64,000 nucleotides of DNA from Pseudomonas pergaminensis (lineage in GTDB: Bacteria; Pseudomonadota; Gammaproteobacteria; Pseudomonadales; Pseudomonadaceae), in contig NZ_CP078013.2 in assembly GCF_024112395.2 (NCBI RefSeq), positions 1,860,001 through 1,924,000 on the forward strand. Reading direction: 5' to 3'. How positions within the stretch are numbered: position 1 is the first letter of the stretch; each line of letters begins with the position of its first letter. Positions 56,910 to 64,000 of this stretch are shown one piece after another. The position numbers and the translations under genes are program-made. The notes beneath the pieces were generated by a model. The model saw only the letters and a list, made by a program, of their open reading frames with translations, ran no database searches and was not told where the DNA came from.

Positions 56910-58604
56910 ATGCACAGTTATGACTATTGGCTGATCATCGCCTTCTTCGCCGTGGTACTGGTGCCGGCACCGTTCCTGGGGCGGTTCTATTACAAGGTGA
57001 TGGAGGGGCAGCGCACCTGGCTCACGCCGGTATTGGGCCCGGTGGAACGTGCCTGTTATCGCCTGTCGGGCGTGGATGAGCAGCAGGAACAGAGCTGGCA
57101 GAAGTACATGCTGGCCTTGCTCGCGTTCAACCTGGCGGGCTTTGTGCTGTTGTTCGCGATCCTGTTGTTCCAGGACTATCTCCCACTGAACCCGCAGAAA
57201 TTGCCGGGGCAGGAGTGGACCCTGGCCTTCAACACCGCGGTCAGTTTCATGACCAACACCAACTGGCAGTCCTACAGCGGTGAGGCATCCCTGAGTTACC
57301 TCAGCCAGATGGCCGGCCTGACGGTGCAGAACTTCGTCAGCGCGGCGACCGGTCTGGCGGTCTTGGTCGCGCTTTGCCGTGGGATCGGTCGCAAATCCAC
57401 CAAGACGCTGGGCAACTTCTGGGTCGATATGACCCGCGCCACGCTCTACGGCCTGCTGCCGTTGTGCCTGGTGCTGGCGTTGTTCCTAGTGTGGCAGGGC
57501 GTGCCGCAGACCTTCGCTCACTACGTTGACGCCGTGACAATGCAAGGCGTGGATCAAGTGATTCCCCTGGGCCCGGCGGCGAGCCAGATTGCGATCAAGC
57601 AATTGGGCACCAACGGCGGCGGTTTCTTCGGTGTCAACTCGGCGCACCCGTTTGAAGACCCGACGGCCTGGGCCAACCTGTTTGAGTTGGCGGCCATCAT
57701 TCTGATCCCGGTGGCGCTGGTGTTCACCTTCGGCCACTACGTCAAAGACCTGCGTCAGAGCCGCGCGATCCTCGGCTGCATGCTGGCGCTGTTCCTGATC
57801 GGCGGCGCGACCTCGTTGTGGGCCGAATACCAGCCCAATCCGACCCTGAATAATCCGGCCGTGGAGCAAACCGCGCCGCTGGAAGGCAAGGAAGCCCGCT
57901 TCGGCACCACCGGTACGGTGCTGTGGTCGGTGACGACGACGGCGGCGTCCAACGGTTCGGTCAACGGCATGCAGGACAGCCTCAACCCCCTCAGCGGCAT
58001 GGTTGCACTGGTCAACATGATGGTCGGCGAAGTGATCTTCGGCGGCGTCGGCGCCGGCATGTACGGCATGTTGCTCAACGTGTTGATCGCGGTGTTCCTC
58101 GCCGGCCTGATGATCGGCCGCACCCCGGAATACCTGGGCAAAAAGCTGCAGGCCAAGGAAGTGCAATTGCTGGTCGTGACCCTCTTGGTGATGCCGGTTG
58201 GCGTGCTGGTGCTCGGCGCCATTGCCGCGAGCCTGCCCGGCCCGGCCGGTGCCATCAGTAACCCTGGCCCCCACGGTTTCAGCCAGTTGCTCTACGCCTA
58301 CACCTCGGCCAGTGCCAACAACGGCTCGGCATTTGGCGGTTTCAGCGCCAACACGCCGTTCCACAACCTGATGCTGGGCCTGGGCATGTTGATCGGCCGC
58401 TTCGGCTACATCCTTCCGGTACTGGCCCTGGCCGGCAGCCTGGCGATGAAGAAGACCGCCCCGATCGGCCAGAACAGCTTCCCGACCCATGGCCCGCTGT
58501 TCGTGACCCTGTTGACCGTGACCATTTTGCTGGTGGGCGGCCTGACTTTCCTGCCAACGCTGGCGTTAGGTCCCATTGCTGAACACTTGAGCATGGGCTT
58601 CTAG
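56910..58604 (+). CDS. kdpA: KdpA, K+-translocating subunit
   Basis: 564 residues, ten TM helices expected. Selectivity-filter loops of the four channel-like repeats are readable: NTAVSFMTNTNWQSYSGE, TNGGGFFGVNSAHPFEDPT, MVGEVIFGGVGAGMYG and SASANNGSAFGGFSANTP. KdpA binds K+ and passes it to the pump. Spacing to kdpB is 9 bp. Confidence 0.97.
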   Translation: MHSYDYWLIIAFFAVVLVPAPFLGRFYYKVMEGQRTWLTPVLGPVERACYRLSGVDEQQEQSWQKYMLALLAFNLAGFVLLFAILLFQDYLPLNPQKLPGQEWTLAFNTAVSFMTNTNWQSYSGEASLSYLSQMAGLTVQNFVSAATGLAVLVALCRGIGRKSTKTLGNFWVDMTRATLYGLLPLCLVLALFLVWQGVPQTFAHYVDAVTMQGVDQVIPLGPAASQIAIKQLGTNGGGFFGVNSAHPFEDPTAWANLFELAAIILIPVALVFTFGHYVKDLRQSRAILGCMLALFLIGGATSLWAEYQPNPTLNNPAVEQTAPLEGKEARFGTTGTVLWSVTTTAASNGSVNGMQDSLNPLSGMVALVNMMVGEVIFGGVGAGMYGMLLNVLIAVFLAGLMIGRTPEYLGKKLQAKEVQLLVVTLLVMPVGVLVLGAIAASLPGPAGAISNPGPHGFSQLLYAYTSASANNGSAFGGFSANTPFHNLMLGLGMLIGRFGYILPVLALAGSLAMKKTAPIGQNSFPTHGPLFVTLLTVTILLVGGLTFLPTLALGPIAEHLSMGF

Positions 58605-58613
58605 TAAAGGGAT

Positions 58614-60677
58614 ATGAAAATGAATATGCCTGCAAAAAACGCGGCTCCGGCGCACACCCAGGAACCCGCCAAAACCGCCATCTCCGCCCTGTGGCGCCCG
58701 GCGCTGGTCCAGGCGTTCGTCAAGCTGGACCCGCGTCAACTGCAACGCTCGCCGGTGATGCTGGTGGTCGAGCTGACCGCCATCCTCACCACCGTGCTGT
58801 GCTTCGTGCCCGACACCGCCGTGCCGACGTTCGTCGCGGTGCAGATTGCCGTGTGGTTGTGGTTCACCGTGCTCTTCGCCAACTTCGCCGAAGCCTTGGC
58901 CGAAGGGCGTGGCAAGGCGCGTGCCGACAGCCTCAAGGCCGGCAGTGAAGGCCTGAGCGCACGTCGCAAGGAGGCGGATGGCAGCTTCAAGGTCGTGCCG
59001 GCCACCAGCCTGCGCAAAGGTGATGTGGTGCGCGTTGCCGCCGGGGAAATGATCCCCGGTGACGGCGAAGTCATCGAAGGTATCGCGGCGGTCAACGAAG
59101 CCGCGATCACCGGTGAGTCCGCTCCCGTCATCCGTGAATCCGGCGGCGACCGTTCGGCCGTCACCGGCAACACCCGACTGGTATCGGACTGGCTGCTGAT
59201 CCGCATCACCGCGAACCCGGGCGAGTCGACACTCGACCGCATGATCGCCCTGGTGGAAGGTGCCAAACGCCAGAAAACCCCCAACGAAGTCGCGCTGGAT
59301 ATCCTGCTGATCGGCTTGACCCTGATCTTCCTGTTGGTGGTGGTGACCCTGCAGCCGTTCGCCCACTTCGCCAGTGGCAGCTTGCCCCTGGTGTTCCTGG
59401 TCGCACTGCTGGTGACGCTGATTCCTACCACCATTGGCGGTTTGCTCTCGGCCATCGGTATCGCTGGCATGGACCGCCTGGTGCGTCTCAACGTGATCGC
59501 CAAGTCCGGCCGTGCCGTGGAAGCGGCGGGGGACGTGCATGTGTTGCTGCTGGACAAGACCGGCACCATCACCTTTGGTAACCGTCGGTGTGCGGCGGTG
59601 GTCGCCGCGCCTGGCGTCAGCGGCAGGGAAGTCGCCGAAGGGGCGTTGTTTGCCTCGCTGGCGGATGACACGGCGGAAGGTAAATCCATCGTCGAATACC
59701 TGCGCGCCTTGCACCCTCAGGCCGAGCCGACTGCGGACGAGCTGACGGCCGTGCCGTTCAGTGCCGAAACCCGGCTGTCCGGCGTTGATTATCAGGGCCG
59801 CGTATTCCGTAAAGGCGCGGTGGATTCGCTGTTGGCGTTCATCGGTCTACAACGTCGCGACCTGCAGCCCGCGCTGTCGCGGGAAATCGACAAGATCGCC
59901 CAAAGCGGCGGCACCCCGTTGCTGGTGTGTGCCGATGGCAAGTTGCTCGGCGCGATCCACCTGAAGGACGTGGTCAAGCCCGGCATCCGCGAGCGTTTCG
60001 CCGAACTGCGCAAACTGGGCATCCGTACCGTGATGGTCACCGGCGACAACCCACTGACCGCCGCCGCGATTGCTGCCGAAGCGGGCGTGGACGACGTGCT
60101 GGCTGAAGCCACGCCAGAGAAAAAACTCGCCCGCATTCGTCATGAGCAGAACGACGGTCGCCTGGTGGCGATGTGCGGCGACGGCGCCAACGACGCCCCG
60201 GCGCTGGCCCAGGCTGACGTCGGCATGGCGATGAACGATGGCACCCAGGCTGCTCGCGAAGCCGCCAACATGGTTGACCTCGATAGCGACCCGACCAAGC
60301 TGCTGGACGTGGTGCAGATCGGCAAGGAATTGCTGGTGACGCGCGGCGCGCTGACCACCTTTTCCATTGCCAACGACGTGGCCAAGTACTTCGCGATCCT
60401 GCCGGCGCTGTTTGCCTCGATCTACCCGCAACTCGGCGTGCTCAACGTGATGCACCTGCAGAGCCCGCAGAGCGCGATCCTCTCGGCCATCGTGTTCAAC
60501 GCGCTGATCATCGTGGTGCTGATTCCCCTGGCGCTGCGCGGTGTACGTGTGCAGGCGGCGAGTGCGGCGGCGTTGCTGCGGCGCAACCTGTTGATCTACG
60601 GGTTGGGCGGGATCCTGGTGCCGTTCGTGGGCATCAAGGCGATCGACATGCTGTTGACTGCGCTGCACCTGGTTTGA
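58614..60677 (+). CDS. kdpB: KdpB, P-type ATPase catalytic subunit
   Basis: 687 residues. The phosphorylated Asp is D314 in [13 protein letters not shown]; the A-domain motif is [18 protein letters not shown]; the hinge is [13 protein letters not shown], then [18 protein letters not shown]. It hydrolyses ATP to drive high-affinity K+ uptake. ATG 58614 is taken; ATG 58620 is two codons further in. A strong hairpin follows before kdpC. Confidence 0.97.
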   Translation: MKMNMPAKNAAPAHTQEPAKTAISALWRPALVQAFVKLDPRQLQRSPVMLVVELTAILTTVLCFVPDTAVPTFVAVQIAVWLWFTVLFANFAEALAEGRGKARADSLKAGSEGLSARRKEADGSFKVVPATSLRKGDVVRVAAGEMIPGDGEVIEGIAAVNEAAITGESAPVIRESGGDRSAVTGNTRLVSDWLLIRITANPGESTLDRMIALVEGAKRQKTPNEVALDILLIGLTLIFLLVVVTLQPFAHFASGSLPLVFLVALLVTLIPTTIGGLLSAIGIAGMDRLVRLNVIAKSGRAVEAAGDVHVLLLDKTGTITFGNRRCAAVVAAPGVSGREVAEGALFASLADDTAEGKSIVEYLRALHPQAEPTADELTAVPFSAETRLSGVDYQGRVFRKGAVDSLLAFIGLQRRDLQPALSREIDKIAQSGGTPLLVCADGKLLGAIHLKDVVKPGIRERFAELRKLGIRTVMVTGDNPLTAAAIAAEAGVDDVLAEATPEKKLARIRHEQNDGRLVAMCGDGANDAPALAQADVGMAMNDGTQAAREAANMVDLDSDPTKLLDVVQIGKELLVTRGALTTFSIANDVAKYFAILPALFASIYPQLGVLNVMHLQSPQSAILSAIVFNALIIVVLIPLALRGVRVQAASAAALLRRNLLIYGLGGILVPFVGIKAIDMLLTALHLV

Positions 60678-60684
60678 CCCTATT

Positions 60685-60713
60685 CCTGTGGGCGCCCGGT
60701 GGGTGCCCACAGG
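60685..60713 (+). other. Intercistronic hairpin between kdpB and kdpC
   Basis: Nine-bp perfect stem CCTGTGGGC (60685-60693)/GCCCACAGG (60705-60713) with a further inner CCC/GGG pairing. It is not followed by a T-run, so it is more likely an RNA stability or processing element than a terminator. Confidence 0.6.
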
Positions 60714-60741
60714 TTGCAATGACCGAATTGAGGAATCCGAT

Positions 60742-61287
60742 ATGTCCAACATAATCCGCCCGGCCCTGAGCCTGCTGGTGCTCATGACCCTGATCACCGG
60801 CGTCGCTTACCCGTTGGTAGTCACCGGCGTCGCCCAAGTGGCGTTCCCGAACCAGGCCAATGGCAGCCTGGTGCGCGACGATAGCGGAAAAGTGCGCGGC
60901 TCCCGCCTGATTGCCCAGGATTTTACCGGTGACAGCTGGTTCCACCCGCGCCCATCAGCCGGCGCGTTTGCCACGGTTTCCAGCAGCGCCAGTAACCTGG
61001 GCCCAAGCAACCCGGCGCTGGCCACGCGCGTCTTCGAGGATGCGAACAAACAGTGGGTGCCCAGCCAGGGGCCTGTGCCTTTGGCGTCGCTGACTACCTC
61101 TGGCAGCGGTCTTGATCCACACTTGCCACCACCGGCGATTGCCTATCAACTGGCGCGAGTGGCGGCGGCGCGGAATGTGCCGGTGTCGACCTTGCAGCGG
61201 TTGCTGGATGAGCACATCGAAAGCCCGTTGGTGGGCCCGCCGGTGGTGAATGTGCTGGCGCTGAATATGGCCTTGGAAAAATTGTAA
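60742..61287 (+). CDS. kdpC: KdpC, accessory subunit of K+-ATPase
   Basis: 181 residues from ATG 60742 (GAGGAA upstream); an upstream in-frame ATG at 60688 lies in the hairpin. One N-terminal TM helix ([20 protein letters not shown]), then [32 protein letters not shown] and the C-terminal [13 protein letters not shown]. It acts as a periplasmic chaperone for K+ and ATP affinity in KdpABC. Confidence 0.96.
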   Translation: MSNIIRPALSLLVLMTLITGVAYPLVVTGVAQVAFPNQANGSLVRDDSGKVRGSRLIAQDFTGDSWFHPRPSAGAFATVSSSASNLGPSNPALATRVFEDANKQWVPSQGPVPLASLTTSGSGLDPHLPPPAIAYQLARVAAARNVPVSTLQRLLDEHIESPLVGPPVVNVLALNMALEKL

Positions 61288-61296
61288 GCAGTGAAA

Positions 61297-61370
61297 CCGC
61301 TTCGCGGGCAAGCCCGCTCCCACAGGGGGATGCATTCCAAATGTGGGAGCGGGCTTGCCCGCGAAGGCGG
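61297..61370. repeat. Paired REP palindromes (REPIN) between kdpC and kdpD
   Basis: Inverted arms: CCGCTTCGCGGGCAAGCCCG at 61297-61316 and the reverse complement at 61342-61370, with a short 17 bp spacer. It separates the transporter genes from the sensor gene. Confidence 0.92.
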
Positions 61371-61411
61371 CCTTGAGCGCAATCAATAAACACCTGAAGG
61401 AACCCCCGAGC

Positions 61412-64000
61412 ATGAGCGACTCCGGCCGCGCCGACGCCCTCTTAGCCGATCTGCCCCGGGACGGCCGTGGCCGGCTCAAAGTTTTTCTCGGCGCCGCGCC
61501 AGGGGTGGGCAAGACCTACGCCATGCTCCAGGCCGCTCACACGCAGTTGCGCCAAGGCGTGCGCCTGATTGCCGGCGTAGTCGAGACCCACGGCCGAGCC
61601 GAGACCGAAGCCTTGCTCAGCGGCCTGCCGCAACAGCCTCTGCTGCGCAGCGAATACCGCGGCGTGATGCTCGAAGAAATGGACCTCGACGGCCTGCTCG
61701 CCGCCAAGCCCAAGCTGGTGCTGGTGGACGAACTGGCCCACAGCAACGCTCCCGGCAGCCGCCACGAAAAGCGCTGGCAAGACATTCAGGAATTGCTCGC
61801 CGCGGGCATCAACGTGTTTACCACGGTCAACGTCCAGCACCTGGAAAGCCTCAACGACCAGGTGCGCGGCATCACCGGTGTGCAAGTGCGTGAAACCCTG
61901 CCGGACTGGGTGCTGCAGGAGGCTGACGAACTGCTATTGATCGACCTGCCCTCCCGCGAGTTGTTGGAGCGCCTGCGCGACGGCAAGGTCTATGTGCCGG
62001 AGCAGGCCCGCGCAGCCATCGATGCGTTTTTCACCCAGACCAACCTCATGGCCCTGCGCGAGTTGGCGATGCAAACCGCCGCCGCCCACGTCGATGATGA
62101 TTTGGCCCAAGGCTATCGCCAACTCGGCCAGGCTGCGCCAGCGGTGCGCGGTCGCTTGTTGGTGGGTGTGGATGGCGACGCGCAAGCCGAGCGCCTGGTG
62201 CGTCATGCCAGTCGCGTTGCCCAGCGCCGGCATCTGCCGTGGAGCCTGGTGCATATCGATAACGGTCGAGCGCGGGATGAGCAGTCGCGGCTACGCCTGC
62301 AGAATGCCCAGCAACTGGCCGAGCGCCTGGGCGGTGAGGTGGTGCTGTTGCGGGCGGGGGAGGTGGCGAAGACGCTGATCCAGCACGCCGCCGAACGCCG
62401 TGCCAGCCTGCTGCTGGTGGGGCAGTCACGGATGCGTTGGCGGCGTCGCTTGTTCGGCGGTGGCCTGGCCGCGCGTTTGCTGCGCAATGCGCGCGGTCTG
62501 GAAATCAACGTGCTCGACAGCGATGACATCCCCGCACCGCCACGCTTGCCGGATGTGCGCGGGCTGGTGTGGTTCGACTACGCACTGGCGGTCGTGGCGA
62601 CGGTGGCGGCGGCGGCAGTGGCCTGGGCGGTGTCCAGCGTCTTGCCGCTGCCGAACATCTCGCTGGTGTTCCTGGCCGCCGTGTTGCTGGTGGCGGTGCG
62701 CAGCAGCCTGGGGCCGTCGCTGGTGTGTGCAGCCTTGTCGTTCATGACCTACGACTTCCTGTTTATCCCGCCGAATTTTTCCTTTGCCATCCAGCGCGAG
62801 GAAGACGTGCTGACCCTGTTGTTCTTCCTGTTGATGGCAGCGCTGACCGGCAACCTGGCCGCACGTCAGCGCCGGCAGTTGCAGGCATTGCGCGACACGC
62901 AGGAAGAAACCAGCGAGCTGCTTGACCTGTCACGCAAACTCACCGCCGCTACCGATCGCCAGGCCGTGATCAGTGCCGCAGCGCATCATTTGCAAGGCTG
63001 GAGCGACCTCGATCTGTGCCTGGTCAATCGCGATGGCCAGGGCGGTTGGACGATCGAGACCGGTGGCCCGCTGACCCTCACCGAAGCCGAGCGCGCCGCT
63101 GCTGACTGGGCCTGGCAGCATGATCAGCCAGCGGGCATGGGCACCGGCACCTTGCCGTTCGGGCGTTGGTGGTGGTGGCCGTTGTCGGGCGAAGAAGGCC
63201 CCTTGGGTTTGCTGGGTGTCAGCCCCAAACCCGGCCTGGAATTGAGCGGCCAACGCCGGCGCTTGCTCACTGCCTTGAGCCAACCACTGGCCCAGGCGCT
63301 GGCGCGGGCGCAATTGGCCCAGGAACTGGAGTCCGCGCGGCTGCACGGCGAAACCGAGCAACTGCGCAGTGCCTTGCTGGCTTCGGTGTCCCACGATTTG
63401 CGCACACCGCTGACCTCCATGCGCGGCAGCATCGACAGCCTGCTGGCACTCGGTGAGGCCATCCCCCTGGAGGATCGCCGCGAGCTGCTGGAAGGCACCC
63501 GCGATGAGGCCGAGCGCCTCGACCGCTATATCCAGAACTTGCTGGACATGACGCGTCTCGGCCACGGCGCGTTGAAACTGGCGCGGGATTGGGTGTCGCC
63601 AGGCGACATCGTCGGCAGCGCCCTCGGCCGTCTGCGTGCGGTGCTGGCACCGTTGCAGGTGAGTACCGATGTGCCGCCCGAGTTGCCCTTGTTGTATGTG
63701 CATGCCGCGTTGATCGAGCAGGCACTGGTCAATGTGCTGGAGAACGCTGCACGATTCTCGCCCGCTCAAGGTCGCTTGCAACTGAGCGCCGGCGTGTTGG
63801 ACAACCAGCTGTTTTTTGCCGTGGCCGATGAGGGGCCGGGAATTCCCGAGGACGAGCGCGCGAAAATTTTCGACATGTTCTACACCGCTGCACGCGGTGA
63901 CCGAGGCGGGCAGGGCACGGGCCTGGGCCTGGCGATCTGCCAGGGCATGGTCGGAGCCCACGGTGGGCATATCAGCGTGGCCGACGGTATTGAAGGGCGT
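61412..64000 (+). CDS. kdpD: KdpD sensor histidine kinase (3' end outside the window)
   Basis: 863 codons from ATG 61412, open to the last base; only a short C-terminal tail should be missing. KdpD domain at the N-terminus: Walker A FLGAAPGVGKTYAML near 25-39 and LVLVDELAHSNAPGSRH. A Usp-like domain lies around 240-370 with four TM helices after it (about 385-500). A GAF region follows. The kinase core has His661 in ASVSHDLRTPLTSM, N box NVLENAARFSP, G1 ADEGPGIP and G2 GTGLGLAI. It senses low K+ or turgor and phosphorylates KdpE, expected just downstream, to activate kdpFABC. Confidence 0.96.
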   Translation, partial: MSDSGRADALLADLPRDGRGRLKVFLGAAPGVGKTYAMLQAAHTQLRQGVRLIAGVVETHGRAETEALLSGLPQQPLLRSEYRGVMLEEMDLDGLLAAKPKLVLVDELAHSNAPGSRHEKRWQDIQELLAAGINVFTTVNVQHLESLNDQVRGITGVQVRETLPDWVLQEADELLLIDLPSRELLERLRDGKVYVPEQARAAIDAFFTQTNLMALRELAMQTAAAHVDDDLAQGYRQLGQAAPAVRGRLLVGVDGDAQAERLVRHASRVAQRRHLPWSLVHIDNGRARDEQSRLRLQNAQQLAERLGGEVVLLRAGEVAKTLIQHAAERRASLLLVGQSRMRWRRRLFGGGLAARLLRNARGLEINVLDSDDIPAPPRLPDVRGLVWFDYALAVVATVAAAAVAWAVSSVLPLPNISLVFLAAVLLVAVRSSLGPSLVCAALSFMTYDFLFIPPNFSFAIQREEDVLTLLFFLLMAALTGNLAARQRRQLQALRDTQEETSELLDLSRKLTAATDRQAVISAAAHHLQGWSDLDLCLVNRDGQGGWTIETGGPLTLTEAERAAADWAWQHDQPAGMGTGTLPFGRWWWWPLSGEEGPLGLLGVSPKPGLELSGQRRRLLTALSQPLAQALARAQLAQELESARLHGETEQLRSALLASVSHDLRTPLTSMRGSIDSLLALGEAIPLEDRRELLEGTRDEAERLDRYIQNLLDMTRLGHGALKLARDWVSPGDIVGSALGRLRAVLAPLQVSTDVPPELPLLYVHAALIEQALVNVLENAARFSPAQGRLQLSAGVLDNQLFFAVADEGPGIPEDERAKIFDMFYTAARGDRGGQGTGLGLAICQGMVGAHGGHISVADGIEGR

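Overview
The window is chromosomal DNA from a Pseudomonas of the fluorescens group. The evidence is the gene order yciK-mupP-ubiG-mtaD / mtnA-gyrA-serC-pheA-hisC-tyrA::aroA-cmk-rpsA-ihfB-lapA-wzz, the pseudomonad tyrA::aroA fusion, GC-rich core genes, and many paired REP palindromes of the type common in this group. The organism name is an inference; gene content and order are read directly.

Layout. 1-1969: end of a peptide-type ABC importer (ATPase fragment and solute-binding protein). 2098-6975: yciK, mupP, ubiG and mtaD on the minus strand, facing mtnA. 7400-18335: gyrA and an aromatic amino acid/serine/histidine operon running into cmk and rpsA. 18499-19479: a small lipoprotein, ihfB and lapA. 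19901-52064: a large, lower-GC O-antigen locus at the ihfB-wzz site also used by P. aeruginosa O-antigen clusters. 52174-56399: ComEA-like protein, TetR, GntR, a DUF1989 protein, a 55-residue DUF2897-type protein and an ethanolamine-type permease. 56811-64000: kdpFABC and most of kdpD (open at the window end).

The O-antigen locus has two parts. The plus-strand part (32925-52064) encodes CDP-tyvelose synthesis (ddhD, ddhA, ddhB, ddhC, prt, tyv), Wzx flippase, Wzy-like polymerase, three GT2 transferases, GDP-mannose/GDP-fucose genes (manC, gmd, fcl, gmm), and a WbpV/WbpL/WbpM-like set that should make UDP-QuiNAc and start the repeat unit on the lipid carrier. With Wzz at the left edge this is a complete Wzx/Wzy-type pathway.

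The minus-strand part (32408 down to 21320) is the most unusual feature: eight tightly packed genes inserted between wzz and ddhD. Three resemble the Campylobacter jejuni capsule enzymes that make cytidine diphosphoramidate: glutamine kinase (Cj1418 type, here fused to an N-terminal nucleotidyltransferase domain), CTP:phosphoglutamine cytidylyltransferase (Cj1416 type) and gamma-glutamyl-CDP-amidate hydrolase (Cj1417 type). Around them are a TagB/TagF-like transferase, a membrane alkaline-phosphatase-superfamily enzyme with a pseudopilin-like tail, a second YidC-like insertase, a small YLDPGTGS membrane protein and a formyltransferase-fold protein. I infer a phosphoramidate decoration system for the O antigen or another envelope glycan, with export or transfer machinery unlike that of Campylobacter. 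I know of no description of it in Pseudomonas, but could not search.
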